Source: Coniella vitis
Lineage: Eukaryota > Ascomycota > Sordariomycetes > Diaporthales > Schizoparmaceae
DNA: 64,000 bases
Assembly (NCBI GenBank): GCA_011317545.1
Contig: WUJK01000003.1
Location: 2,108,001-2,172,000, forward strand
Reading direction: 5' to 3'
Positions 11,720-24,107 of the stretch are shown in pieces. The notes beneath the pieces are model-generated. The model saw only the letters and a list, made by a program, of their open reading frames with translations, made no database searches and was not told where the DNA came from. The translations under genes were made by a program, and so were the position numbers. Within the stretch, counting starts at the first letter, position 1, and every line of letters starts with the position of its first letter.

Positions 11720-13855
11720 GGCGCAGGAATATCTGTTGACTGACTGGGTGGAATAAATGTCTGGGGCGACGACAACAACGTTTCGTAGGATTGTGCTGAA
11801 TGTTACTGTGGGAGAGGGACGTGTCCGGGCTCAATTAGGCGAGCTCGGCAGGGAAAATGGGGAGCCAGCGATATTGCGAAAGACGGTCAATGAGTCAATG
11901 TGCGGCGTCGTCAGGCCCAGCCAAGGCCCATCAGGAAGTTCTGGCAATTCTTCCCGGCCAAGGTTTTGGCTTTCTTTTTACGGCATACATGGATGGAGGG
12001 GCATTTTAGCTCGGTTGACGTGGGGCATCAGTTGCGGGACTTTGACGCCCGACTTGCCGGCCGATTGGTCAGTCACTGCTTTGCACTTTGGTTTACATAA
12101 GCGGGCCTCTGCAGGGAGACATTCTACACACTATACTAGTAAATAGTATGAGTGTGCAAGCATTCGTGATCTTCACTCTCTTATGACTCAAAAAGACAGA
12201 TTGGAACGCAACTGAAGCGCCCCTTGTCTTTTATCTTGGTGGTATAGTATGCTTGCGACCCAAAAGAGAAATGCGCACTACTATGTACATAGTAGGAGAA
12301 TCGAGTTTTTGGACTCCTGCGGCAGGCACTTTCCTGTGATGGAGGCTCGGCCAGGTATCCCAGATCTGCAGCACTTGAGTGCCGCTAGACTGCATCAAGT
12401 TTAGCCAGGTACACCCGTCCTGTACATAGTACTACTATTCATAGTATTCATAGTACCGTCAACCATGCGGGCTGTACCCTTCTAGGATGCAGATGGATGG
12501 TTAGGACTATGTAGATGGGAGAGACTTGAAGGGTACATAGGTACATTGGCTTTAGAAATGCCATGGCCCTCGTACGGCGTGCGATATAACAAACCCTATA
12601 GCGCTGGGTACGTCTGTGCAAGTCAATAATACACAGGCTTGTGCTGCTAACAGTCCATCCATCCATGGCCTTCCTGGCGTGTCAGCTACGGGCTGGTCGA
12701 CAAGATTCGAGTTTTGCCTGATTACAGTGTCTTTGGCCAAGCTTTTGGCTGGTATCAGCCATGATTCAGTCACACACCAAAAATCGAGAACAGAGGCGCC
12801 ATGTCAGTGGGTGGTAATCAAGCCAGGATGGTTGATATCTAGAGGTCAATATCAACGCATGTTGCGTCATATCGTCGTGGTCTCGAGTAGTCATCACAGT
12901 GGGGGGTCAGGGAGATACTTAAGTATAGATAAATCATCAAGTCACAGACTTTGTTGGAATACTATCTGCAAGACACTCTTCCTTGGCCAGCAATTTGGTT
13001 CTGCAATAAGATAGATTTCGAAGTACGGTCTCGTATCCCTACGAGCCTTGACGGCAAGATGTCCGTCTCTGGAGACAGGCTTTGGGGACGGCTGTGTCCT
13101 TGTCAGAGGCATCTAGTACTGTTAGGCATATATTGACCTCCATCCTTGATCTGCTTCTACGCAACATTATGAGGATTCTCAGGTCTCCGCACTTTCCGTG
13201 AAGTAGGCTGATAATTCTTCCGGAGACACGCCTGGCTCAACATTGTACTCGTGCTGTTATTACAACAGGAAAGCACCACCTGCGATGGCTGGCTTCGTTT
13301 TAGTTCCCGGCAGCAGCGCTACGTAAGAAGCGGGACAAGCACTCTAGACCACACGGACCAGCCCGGACCCCTGGAAATAGTGGGTTCTGGGCTTCTAGCG
13401 CAGGCTCAGTAGGGTACGATGTCTGGATGTGTGCTTGTAGCTGCGTGAGACAGGGCTGACAGCTCGCTTAATATAGGGCATGTAGGGGACCCTTGGCCTG
13501 CCCTATGTACCATAGTATGGGGGTCCTACTTGGGGTGCACGTCAACACGACAACGTCTCCCTGAGCCTCCATCGTGGAGATTGCCCATTGCGTCCACACT
13601 CATTCTTGCCACGTCCGCGCCATTCTTGACTCTTTTTCACGTCCAAGGTCCTTGCCTGTAAGACAGTCTGCATCCTCAGACGCGCTACCGAATACACTCT
13701 TTCTGCCTCCCTTGCTTCGAAGGGAAAACGCATCGAGAAACCACACTATGTAAGTCACCGGCCCCCGGCGGCGATGCTATCGTCCCTGCAGCCCACCCCT
13801 GATTTCCCCATCGACGTCGCGGTGCTCGGCAGCAATCGCCTGTTTTGAATTTTTG
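11720..13855. other. Divergent intergenic region between HIS1 and the sugar transporter
   Basis: No supported ORF. Carries a perfect 18-bp palindrome at 12278-12295, a cluster of catagta half-sites at 12421-12455, and another near 13505. Presumed promoters lie at each end. Confidence 0.6.
12278..12295. repeat. Perfect 18-bp palindrome CTACTATGTACATAGTAG
   Basis: The sequence equals its own reverse complement. It is one of the full-length copies of the dispersed TACTATGTACATAGTA motif. Confidence 0.9.
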
Positions 13856-16269
13856 ATGCCACAAAAGGAGTGGGGAGTAGAGCAGGAGTGCTCATCTTTC
13901 CAAATGCCCGGGCTCGAGAATTACGCCCCGTGCTGGGCGCCCCTTGCTTCGATGGCCACGCCCATTGACCGTGCTGCCGCTCCTCTAGATACGTCCTGCA
14001 CCTCTACCAAGACCTTCCCCCGCCAGGCCAGACCGACAGTCGGCATCCCAGGCAGCCCAGCTGCGGTGCGATCCCCGCTCGAACGAAGCGACCTCTACGA
14101 GCCCTGCAGCAAGCAGTGGGATCGCAGCTACGACAGCGCAAGCACCTGGACCGACGGCTCGGCCGACGACGCTACCACCTGCTGCTTCACTGAAGACGAC
14201 GAGAGCGACGGAGATAACTGCGACCAGTGCGATTCCGAGGGCGTTGTACGCTTTGATGAGCCAGTCCTTCGCGAAATGATATCTTCTTGGTCGGGGCAGC
14301 CCGCCATCAAGGGCCGCTCTGAATGTGAGCAATGCTCCTGGCTTCAAGGCTGGGTTGGCCTGATGCTCCACATTGACAAAGAAATCCGAGAGAGGCTAAT
14401 CAAGGAATTGCTACACTATAGGGATGCGCATGATGCTCCTATGTGCCGTCCACTTCGGTATCACCTTTACCTGGGGCGTCGAAATGACCTACTGTACTCC
14501 CTACCTCCTCAATCTAGGTCTGACGAAAAGCCAGACATCATTGGTCTGGATCGCCGGCCCTTTGTCCGGACTCATCACACAGCCCATAGTAGGGGCGCTA
14601 GCTGACTCCACGCGGTCGAGATGGGGCCGCAGGAGGCCGTACATTGTCGTGGGGTCCATCATTGTCGCCGGAGGACTCATTACGCTTGGCTGGACCAGGC
14701 AAATCATCTCGTTGTTTATGCCGGCAGGTTCGGATTCTGCAAAGCTTCTTACCATTGCACTGGCAGTCCTGGCCCTCTATGTGACCGACTTTGCTATCAA
14801 TGCAGGTGAGTGAGCGGTTCTTGCATCTGTTCTGGATTGGCGTCGTCTTTTGTCCCCTAGATCCTGCCAACAATCTTACAGCTGCCTATACTTCGCGCTA
14901 ACCACGGCCACAGTCATGTCATGTTCCCGAAGTCTCCTGGTAGACACTTTACCCATTTCAAAACAACAGACTGGCGCAGCCTGGGCGGGCAGAATGGGTT
15001 CGCTCGGTCATATCATCGGCTACGGCATGGGCGCGATCGATCTTCCGGGCACGTTTGGCACGTGGTTCGGCGCCACACAATTTCAACAGCTTACTCTCAT
15101 TGCTGCGCTGGGAATTCTCGGGACCTCTTTTACTACATGCTGGGCTGTGACAGAACGCGTGCTCATCAGCCCACGGCGCGACCCACGCGACCGCGATGGC
15201 AGCAATACTACGAGTAGCCTCAAAGTCTTCCGCCAGATCTGGTCCACCTTTCTCGATCTACCACCTCGTATCCAAGGTATTTGCTGGGCCGTCTTCTGGG
15301 GTTGGATCGGTTGGTTCCCTTTCAATGTCTACGGCAGTACCTGGGTCGGCGAGACGTATTTTCGCTACGACGTACCAGCCATGGGCGAAGGAGCGAAAAC
15401 GTCGACGGATGCGCTAGGTGATATGGGCCGTATTGGTAGCTACACGCTGACGATTTACTCCTTCATGACCTTTACGGGCGCCTGGCTTCTACCGCTGTTT
15501 GTGCGAGCCCCAGAGGACGAGGCATACACGGCACGGCCGCCGCGGAGGATTGCACGGGCGGCTGAGCGCTTCAGCAAGGCCAAGCCGGAATTACTGAGCA
15601 TTTGGGTCGTCGGGCATATATTGTTCGCGAGCGCCATGTGCTTTGCGCCTTTTGCGAGGAGCTTTCGCTTTGCTACTGCCTTGGTTGTATTCTGTGGAAT
15701 ACGTGAGTGATATACCCTCTTTTCTCTCAACAGGCTGCTGAGCCAAAGGATGACTGACTGTTTCGAAACACAAAACTACAGCGTGGAGTATTGTCTCTTG
15801 GGCTCCTGTCGCCATCATGGGCATCGAAGTCAACAAAATCTCTAGCGATCCGGCATCATACCGTCGTCTTTCCGACCCACCGGATAGCATCGAACTCCGC
15901 GGTGGTGGCGGTATCAACAATCCATCATCAACAAACCTCTCCGACCCCGACCACATTCACGTCGAGCACGGCCTCTTGTCCTCAGACGATAGTCACAACA
16001 ATAGCAGCTCGACAGGAGAGCTTTCAGGCATCTATTTCGGTATTCTCAACATTTACCAGACAATCCCGCAGTTCATCGGCACCTTCATCTCAACAGTCGT
16101 GTTTGCGGTGCTCGAACCGGGCAAATCACCTGAATTAGCGACAGATGCGCACCCAAGCGAACACCATGGCACCGATGGACCAAACGCGATTGCCGTGTGT
16201 TTGTGTATTGGCGCTGGCGCCGCAGCAATTGCGGCGGTTGTGACGAGAAGGCTTAAACATATCCCGTGA
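13856..16269 (+). CDS. GPH/SUT-type sugar:proton symporter (MFS)
   Basis: Plasma-membrane (or vacuolar) proton-coupled disaccharide carrier of the sucrose/alpha-glucoside (SUT/SLC45) branch of the MFS. Exons 13856-14324, 14422-14805, 14914-15702 and 15782-16269 join in frame to 709 aa. The first about 155 residues are acidic, disordered and presumably cytosolic. Membrane segments begin at WMRMMLLCAVHFGITFTWGV. The motif RWGRRRPYI after TM3 is the family signature. TM blocks such as LLVDTLPISKQQTGAAWAGRMGS, FAVFWGWIGWFPFNVYGSTWVGE-like sequence and the final GIYFGILNIYQTIPQFIG are typical. The loop between TM11 and TM10 regions carries a Ser/Asp-rich insertion. Substrate cannot be read from sequence: sucrose, maltose or other alpha-glucosides are possible. 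The ATG at 13856 is the first in frame. Confidence 0.9.
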
Positions 16270-17630
16270 GAGTCTTGAAGAAAAGAAACAAGCTGGTCAT
16301 TTCCTTCATTCTCGATCTCAAAAAGTCCTTTTGTAAGGAGAGTTGAAACGAAGCAGGCCTGTTTCCACTTCAGACTTGCTTCATTTGACCCTCATTGCAA
16401 CCAACTTTGGGAGAGAATGAAGAGGGAATCGTCAATTGGCATGGGGCGTAACTAGCGAGCATGTAGGTTTCGCGGCGCTTTTATTTGTTTCCTCGTCCGG
16501 TTCTATACTTTTCGCTGTACTGTATATTCCTATTTTGTGCTGTATAAGATACCCTCTAGGCGTTCTAGGCGGATAGATAGATCGATAGATACTTGAGACA
16601 GGCGGACGGTTTTGGTTTATTTCATTCAAATACAGTGGTTTTATTTTTCACGCGCTTGCCATTTTCCCCCTAGCCCAGTCTTTGCATGTAGGAGTCTGAT
16701 GATAAAAGAGAATCCCTTAAGAATGCAACGATGCTTGTTGTTTTTTATTGTATTAGGTTGAGTGAAAATGTTGGTTCGACTGATATATTCTTGACTCGTT
16801 ACCTAGCTAGCTATATAGATTCTGCTCCAAGGAAAAACGGTTCTTCAATCCAAATCGCGACTCCCACTGTTCCAGTCCAATCAGTACTACTTGATGGCCT
16901 TCGCGTTGCCTCTTTGGGGCCAAGATTCAAAAAAGATAGCAGCATATCAACTGTCCAGCAGCAAGCGCGAGCAGCGTGCATGTCTCTTGTGTCAACCAAC
17001 CGCAGACACACCATGATCATCATTCATTCACCTTTACATATAGGAGGTAGATACTACATAGCAATCCCCATGGCCTTTGCTGCGGTAAGTATGGCCGAAA
17101 CGAGTGGGCAGCATTGTAGACACCACAGACCATCCCGTCCACATTCAGTTTCTTAATAATCGTCTAAGCCTTCATCTTTCCAGGCTTCAGGAATTGTGGA
17201 TTTGAAGGTTTGTTAAGCACGAGGTGTCAAAGTGGTGAGAACAACGATGTTCCGGTAGTGAAAATGAGACGAAAAAGGAAAGAGAACCATTGATATCAAC
17301 TTGAAAACGCCGTTTGCTGGTGACCCTTTGGCTTTCCAGCCCGGTCCAGCTCCTTCTTCACGCTCTTCTTGATCTTCGCGCTTGTTGGCTGTGAAGAGAA
17401 AGCCTCACTAGTGGACAAATGATTTGAAAAAGAAGGAAACCCGCCTGAATAGTCATGCGAAAAAGGATAAATGAAACAAAATAAGACAGGTACAAAATCA
17501 GACAGCCTCCCAGAATAGTTGAAGAAGAACAAAGTGTCAACCAGGTCCCGGCAAAGACCGGGCAGTGAATCAAGACACCACGACCGCCCGGGCCACCAGT
17601 GCAGTCGAACTCATCCACAATGAGGCCATC
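16270..17630. other. Convergent gap between the sugar transporter and src1
   Basis: AT-rich, no supported gene; presumably 3' UTRs. A GATAGAT-type short repeat lies at 16571-16592. Confidence 0.55.
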
Positions 17631-19978
17631 TCAATAAAATGGTCTTGAGCCAGGCTCTTCCCACTGCGTATGAAGACCCGGTGCCCGCTCCACAGCTCCG
17701 TACTCGCTTCCGCCACCAGAAGCATAAGCAATGCGTCTGCGCCGCGCACCGGGTTCACCCGCCCCACTAGGACCGATCCATTCCCACGCGCGACCAACCT
17801 CCCCATTCTTGCCCTCGCGTTGTCCCGTCCGCACGTTGGTGTTTTGCTCAACGACAGCTCGGACCCGCTGCCAAATGCGCTCACGCTCCGCAAGGCGGTG
17901 CACTGACCTCAATACGTCGTCCCTCATGTTGGGCAAGAATAGGAACGGGTCATCTCCATCCCCTTCTTCGTATGCCAGCTCCTTTTGCGTCGCGAGACGG
18001 TCCAGCACGAGGTCGACCAGAGCGGGGATCTGAGCTGCGATGGCGCGGTTTGCGCGGTAGCGCGAGCGACCGTATAGGAGCATCAAGAGAGACGTGATTA
18101 CTGAAACAATGCTGAGTTTATGTCGTTCCAGACCGAGGATGACGGAGCGTCGGACTGCACACGAGAGCGGAAGGCGAGCGAGAGAGGCTGACGAAAGATA
18201 CGTGTCCGAGACGCCTCGAGGGCTGGAATCGTCTCTGGATCGAAGACAAGTCTGGTTAGTTGTGCTGATGTGTTAGAATTGTCATTGTCACGACATTGTT
18301 TTTCGGACTTCCGCAAACAAGGACAAAATGTATGCAAAAAGAATCCAGACTTCAGACCAAAGCAAAACGCAAGAAAGGACATGCGGGAAAGAACTTACGA
18401 CTCTTGTGATTTCGCATCTTCTCTTTGCTCGACCTGAATCTCATCTCTGGATTCAATCTCTCCTAGAGCTGCGCTCCAAAGATCATCAAATTCCTTCTTG
18501 CTCAGCTTCTTGCTTCTCTGTTCGCTCACGACCTCTTTCAGCTCCTCCACGGTAATAGCAGGAGTTGCGGGGTGGTGGCCGCGGTCATCAACAAGCTCAC
18601 CACATTCAAATTTGGCTCTGCGCTCTCGAAGCTCCTCCACAGCCTTGTCGGCAACAGCCTTGACGCGGCGTGCCTTTTCGCCGTCGGGCTCGCAAGTCGG
18701 AGGAAGGGGAATGAGGCCACCTGCAGACAGCGGATGAGGCTTGAGAATGTAGTCGTCTTCACAGCGGACTGAGTTGTCGCGGTAACAGTAGGCGTGGGGT
18801 GGGCAAGGCTCGCATTCCGGCTCGGCAAGCTTGATAGCCCACTCTGGGACCTCAAAGTCAAAGTCTTTGTAATTGATATGCCGGGGGACGATCTCTTGTT
18901 CTGGGCGGCCAATACCGCAGTATCCCACAGCGATCTTCTCCTGTCGGTACCATGCGCCATACGCACCAAGGAGGGCAAGCAGCAAGACGCGGAGTGGCGT
19001 TTGCAGACCGCTTGGTTTCTTTTCATGAGTATTCGGCACCACGGCCGTCTGTGCTCGAGCCGCGTCTTCCAGAGACAAAGCGAGCTGCTCCTCCGGCGTA
19101 AACTCTTCTCCAGCCTCCACTTGCCCTACTTGCGCGATAGGCTCAGGGGCTGGAGGGCTTGGAGATTTTGGAAGACTTGGAGGCGATCGCGGCCTGGGTG
19201 TTGCGCTCGATATCGCGCTCGAAGGAGGCTGGGGCGACTTGGCGTGCCCGTCTGATGCTGGCACAAGAGCTTTCGGCGTCTCCGACCATCCGCGTGATGA
19301 CGAGCTAAGCGGTCGCTTAATTGCCGATTCCACACCAGGTGTTCTCCTGCGAGAGACTGGAGTCACCATAGAGCTGGGTGAGCTGCCACCCTGGAAAGGG
19401 TTATCATTCGAAAAGACATTGTCGCGTTCGTACTCTGTCTCTTCGATCTTGATCTCGGGCTGCGGCGTCATATCTGCTCGCCGGGGAGTTTTGCGCGGCG
19501 ATCGGTGCGAATCGTAATGACTATCATTGTCCATATCGGAGTAGCCAAGCTGCTGGGCAGCTGGACGCGCCGCGCGCTTTCTTGGGCTCGGCTGACGCCG
19601 GGCAGGTGTCTGTTGTTGCTCGGGCTCTTCAGATTGCGTCTTGAAACTGCTCGCAGCGCTTCCTGATGTCTTCTTGGGTCGACCTCGGGGCCGTGATGCG
19701 CTCGCGGGAGGAGGGACGTCATCGTTGTTCACCGAATAGCCATCTGAATTGTCGATGTTGGTGATGCCCATGCTGGAGCGCTTGGCACGGGCGCGTCGTT
19801 CCAGAATCTTTTTGGCTTGTGGCACAACTTGCGCGTTGAAAATCTCGACTAGTTGAGCCTTTTTTGCGGTCGCGGGATAGGGAATGTTGTGGCTGACGAG
19901 GATGGAGCGCAGGCGCGGCATGGTGACTGACGCAGGGTCGAAGTCGGGTTGGAGGTAATCCACCTCGGAGTCGGACAT
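17631..19978 (-). CDS. src1: Src1/Heh/Man1-type inner nuclear membrane protein
   Basis: Inner nuclear membrane protein of the LEM/HeH family, which tethers chromatin (telomeres, rDNA in yeast) to the nuclear periphery (family knowledge). Two exons, 19978-18399 and 18234-17631, give 727 aa. The acceptor at 18235 is chosen because it restores the conserved block SLARLPLSCAVRRSVILGLERHK. Residues about 10-60 form the helix-extension-helix DNA-binding motif (LQPDFDPASVTMPRLRSILVSHNIPYP). A long Ser/Pro/Arg-rich nucleoplasmic region with basic stretches follows. TM1 is near LRVLLLALLGAYGAW, then a Cys-containing lumenal MSC domain, a second hydrophobic segment (SIVSVITSLLMLLYG) and the C-terminal MSC tail (RDDVLR..., WQRV..VE.NTNVR, GEVGRAWEWIG). 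Domain order and length fit the fungal family well. Confidence 0.9.
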
Positions 19979-21092
19979 TTTGACGGCTCTTGCGCTGTTC
20001 GCAGGGAGAAGAGTTGCCCGTGGTGTTGGTTAATGGCAGAGCGCGGGCGTAGACGACACACACGCGGTGCAATTGTTCGCAAAATGCGAGGCTTGTATAA
20101 GCGATGAGAGCAAGCTGGGTAAGCAAACAGGCAAGGCAGGCGGGTGCTGCTCAACAGCTTTTTAGCGGGCCCAGTGACGGCATCAACACAACAGCTTGGT
20201 GCTGCCTGTTGATAAGGCTACAATAGTAGCCAAAGACTTCGCCTGCGTATTGTTCCGCCGCAAGCAATGATATGAATCTTGAACGATGATCGGAGAAAAG
20301 TTTGGGAAAAGCAACAAGAGACGGGGAGTCGCAAAAGTGTGGAGCTGGTGGTAAATATTGGAATATCGGGTCATTGTTCCAGGGAGAGAAGATAGTGGCC
20401 GGAGGCAGCTGGCCCCGTCGGTTACCAGTGGCAACGCGATAAAAGTGGGCACTGACTGCTGCGCCACAGATGCTGCCACACGCAAAAGCCTACTAAGCGC
20501 ATCTTCCACCAGCCACGATCCCCTCGCTTCACATGCAACTATGACGTACCCACCGTCAGCAGCGACACTGCGTGAAGCCTACCTATGTACGTACATAGTA
20601 AGTACCTTTTTAGCTAGATGCTTGAGCAAAGCGTTTGAAGTCAATTTCACATGACACTTGGCATATATTTTGGTATATATAACTGACATAGTACTTAGTA
20701 ACTTGAAATTTGTGGGTATTGACTTGTCACATTTCATTATAGTTTGACAATAAATCACAAATAGATATGGGATGTAGTGTTTTGAATTTTTTTCTTTTCT
20801 TTTTGCCTTGGCGGCTCTTTTTTATTGATGGTTTTTTTTTCTTTCTTTTAAGCAATAGTAAACAAATGGCACAATGCGCCACTTCATCCTCCTGAACACC
20901 GAAACCGGGATGTTTTGTAATAAAGGCAGAATATGAAAGGCCAAAAGGCAGTCGAGCTGATCCATCAAAATATGCAGAACGCCATCCTTCACAAAATCGA
21001 ACTGTATCGCGAAATTATTTAGACATATAAATAAGAGAAAACAACGCGTACCATGCACTCCTATAGCCAGGACGCCCTAGACCAAAGAATGT
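19979..21092. other. src1 promoter and Hsp20 gene 3' region
   Basis: No supported gene. A 16-bp perfect palindrome, CTATGTACGTACATAG, lies at 20583-20598, and an AT-rich block spans 20640-20850. Confidence 0.6.
20583..20598. repeat. Perfect 16-bp palindrome CTATGTACGTACATAG
   Basis: Variant of the dispersed motif with centre GTACGTAC. Located about 600 bp upstream of src1. Confidence 0.85.
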
Positions 21093-22442
21093 CTATGCAA
21101 TCTCAACGCGCTTCACCTCAGTCCAGTCTTTGGCGAGCTTAGGGACTGTGATGAACAAGATGCCATCCTCCATCTTCGCCTCAATACCTTCGCTGTCAAC
21201 CTCCTCTCTGCTTCTCTGGCTGCTGTGGCCCTCCGCCAGAGGAGGAAGGCGGACCTCGCGCGAGAACAAGCCCACGCTTCGCTCGCTTGTCATCAATCCC
21301 TGCAGGAACTCTTCGTCACCAGGTCGGTGAATGACACCGCCAATGCTCAGCACAGAGCGGTCTGCATCCCAGTTGATGCCAATGTCCGCTTTCTTGGCGC
21401 CAGGTACGGCAAGGTGCAAGATCCATTTGTCGTCTTGTTCAAAGAGATCCATGGGAGGCGTAAAGGAGCCCTCCGCCATATCGTCTCCCACGCTGCTGTC
21501 GGGCGTCATGGCGCGGTCGTAGGTCGTCGTATGCTCGTCATTGTTATTCTCATCGTTGTTGTTGTTGTTATTTTGCTGCTGCGCTTGATCAAGGAAATCG
21601 CGCATCTGCTGTGCATATGGGTGACTGGCAAAAGCGCTCATCATTTCCCGGAAATCGAAGGGACCAAAAGGCGGACCAGGTGGACCACCACGGCGAGGAT
21701 GGTGGGGAGGTCCTCGTCCATCAAATCCACGCGGGCCAAAGAATGCAGCCTCGAACAATGGGTGTACTCCATGGGGGCGTGGTCCATGGTGGCGACACCA
21801 GCGTCCTCCGCGACCTCCTCTCATACCGGGGCCGCCCATTCTTTCAAAGCCCTCAGCGCCGTGGCGAGGCCCACGAGAGCCGTGTCGACCACCATGGCCT
21901 CCTGCGGCGCGCTCAAATCCGCCGCGGCCACCACGTCTGTGGTGTCGTCCGCCTCTGCGGCGAGGCGAGCCGCCGTCTTCTGGTGCGGTAAGAATGTCCT
22001 CGGGTGCCTCTTCTGGAGGATCCTCTGTCTCGTCGCGCATCGTTGCGTCGTCGGGGATTGGTTCTTTCTCGGCCATGCCCCGCTCTTGATTCAGATCGGT
22101 GGCCTCCGCTGTGCCCTCCTCGGGTTGATCGCGGTCACGGCCATGGCCAGATCCATGTCTATGTCCATGGCCTCGGGTACGAGCATGAGGACCACCATGG
22201 CGGTGATGAGGCCTAGAGCCGAAATCTCTATCACGACCTGCAAAAGCATCCCAGCCGCCTTGACGACCCCAAGGGCCCCAGGAGCCTCGGCCCATGAAAG
22301 GAGGGAACTCGGGCGGCGGCGGCGGCGGTGGTGGTGGTGGTGGAGGGGGAGCGTGGTCGACGCCCTGGCCGGTGGGATTGTGGACATCGGGTCCGTAGGC
22401 TGCTTGCCAAAAGGCATTCCAATCGCTGTGCGGCCAAGCCAT
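21093..22442 (-). CDS. Hsp20/alpha-crystallin domain protein with long low-complexity N-terminus
   Basis: Single exon, 449 aa. The C-terminal about 130 residues form an Hsp20-type alpha-crystallin domain: PPMDLFEQDDKWILHLAVPG opens it, ADRSVLSIGGVIHRPGDEE lies in the middle, and EGIEAKMEDGILFITVPKL is the conserved beta8-beta9 region with an A-x-x-x-x-G-I/L-type motif. The preceding about 310 residues are disordered: an MAWPHSDWNAFWQAAYGPD head, a run of Pro, several Gly/Arg-rich patches (RGGRGGR-like), His-rich patches, an acidic segment, and a short Gln/Asn tract just before the domain. Canonical small heat-shock proteins are about 200 aa, so this is more than twice the usual size. Holdase chaperone activity is plausible; the N-terminus may drive condensation, RNA binding or metal binding, which is inference. 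Confidence 0.82.
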   Translation of the reverse strand: MAWPHSDWNAFWQAAYGPDVHNPTGQGVDHAPPPPPPPPPPPPPEFPPFMGRGSWGPWGRQGGWDAFAGRDRDFGSRPHHRHGGPHARTRGHGHRHGSGHGRDRDQPEEGTAEATDLNQERGMAEKEPIPDDATMRDETEDPPEEAPEDILTAPEDGGSPRRRGGRHHRRGGRGGFERAAGGHGGRHGSRGPRHGAEGFERMGGPGMRGGRGGRWCRHHGPRPHGVHPLFEAAFFGPRGFDGRGPPHHPRRGGPPGPPFGPFDFREMMSAFASHPYAQQMRDFLDQAQQQNNNNNNDENNNDEHTTTYDRAMTPDSSVGDDMAEGSFTPPMDLFEQDDKWILHLAVPGAKKADIGINWDADRSVLSIGGVIHRPGDEEFLQGLMTSERSVGLFSREVRLPPLAEGHSSQRSREEVDSEGIEAKMEDGILFITVPKLAKDWTEVKRVEIA

Positions 22443-24107
22443 GTTGCGCTGGTGAAATTGTTTATTGTTGATTCAGTTGCAATACGTTGCAGAAAAGATT
22501 ATGTAGTGGTGTTGGTTTGGTGTGTGTGTGTATGTGTATAAGAGAATGGAACTCGAGTCCTAGAGGTGCTGGGAAGGTAGGGTGATGAGAAAAGAATAGA
22601 AGAAACCGAAATGACGACAAGACAGCTGAGAAAACCGACGATTTTATACTTTTCTCGCCGATCCGAACTTCGGTTTGGAGACCTCTCGCCGCGTATGTAC
22701 TATAGTAGTTGCCTCAAATCATGTCGGTGTTGTCCACCATGCATGCACTTACACGGCAGGGCAGGGATCTACCTGTCAGTCCCGGGGGGCCTCCTTCCTT
22801 CACTCCCCACTACAAACAAAGCATATTGGACAGCGCGTAACCTCCGCAACCTCCGCCAGCAAGCACAATGCCGAATGCACAACCCAATAGACGACCAATG
22901 GGGGCGTCTGGGCCACCTCTACTACCTGGTGTCTACGTACAGTCATAGCGAAAACATCAGATGATCCTAGCAAAACAACCAGGCAAGTCATTAAGCATAC
23001 GTACGCCTGCTGGCATGCCACACCATTCATTCATACAAACACTACCACGTAGCCAGTCGGAATTACTCAACCCTGTCAACCCACATCAGAACGCCACAGG
23101 CTAGGTTATCTGTTTGCACATACAGTGGTACAGCGCTCCAAAAACAAGCTCTCCTCCCTAGGAACTGCCACGCGCCTCTTTCGCCACACGCCCCCCGCTT
23201 TCCATACTCGACACTTACGCGTTGCCTTTTGCCCTTTAAAGTGACTCATAGTTCTCAGCTCTCTGGGGGGGGCGCTTGAGGGCCGAGACTTGACACCGTA
23301 AAGTCGCATGGGTTCCGCAAGGCTCGGCCGACAACGACCAAGAACGAAATGGCCAAAAAAGAACAAAAGGAGGCAGCCAATTCTTCTTGTTGAATGACAA
23401 GATAAGTTGCATGGGCAAGTGTCAAGGCAAATGTCCGGTAGCATTGCGGAGTTTGCCAACGATCTAGCCAAAAAGCCCGACTCAGCCACAGTACTAGGCA
23501 TGTATTATGTAGGCCAGCTTAGCTCACAGGCTCGGCACAATTACCCGAGCTCGGCTCCGAGGCGCCACTTTCTCGGGTCAGCCTGGCATCGCACAGCCAC
23601 ACGTCATATGTCAGCTACGAGCTCTCGGGGCATTCGGACTTCTCGGTGCATTCAACAACGAGACGACATCATGCACGATACTATCATCTCTCTATCTCTT
23701 TCCAAAAAAAAAAAAAAAAAAAAAAAGCACAAACACTTATCGATTCATAAATGAGTAATCGATCGTCAACCCGTGTTGCTTAAAAGCATTAAGGGAGAAT
23801 TATAAAAAGGGTATATACTGTTATGCAAAAGCCGCCCTTTGTCTCCATGGCATATGCTTTGTCCAACTCGCCCCCGACCCCGAGAATAGGAAATCCAAGG
23901 CTCAATGATACCAATCCATGCCTCCCATAGTTTCTTTCACTTTTCCCCATGCCACAGTTGTTCAATGCCTCCCATGCTTCCTTCCGTCCTGCCAATATTA
24001 TTCTTGTATTTGCGCGTATGTGCCGTACATAGTAACATACGAACGAACCTGCTCTTTGCAACACCAGCCGAACAAGAAATAGACGTCGACTAGTTGCACC
24101 CAATGCC
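22443..24107. other. Hsp20 gene promoter and nuc-1 3' region
   Basis: No supported gene. GT microsatellite at about 22521-22539, a 23-base poly-A at 23704-23726, and motif copies near 22690 and 24026. I found no convincing heat-shock element (two-spaced GAA/TTC inverted units) near the Hsp20 start. Confidence 0.55.

Noticed and set aside
21225..22541. 438-aa plus-strand open frame
   Set aside because: Exactly opposite the Hsp20-domain gene; its Arg/Ala/Val repeats mirror the GC-rich low-complexity sense strand.
22443..22720. Possible heat-shock elements upstream of the Hsp20-domain gene
   Set aside because: GAA and TTC units are present, but not as correctly spaced inverted repeats.
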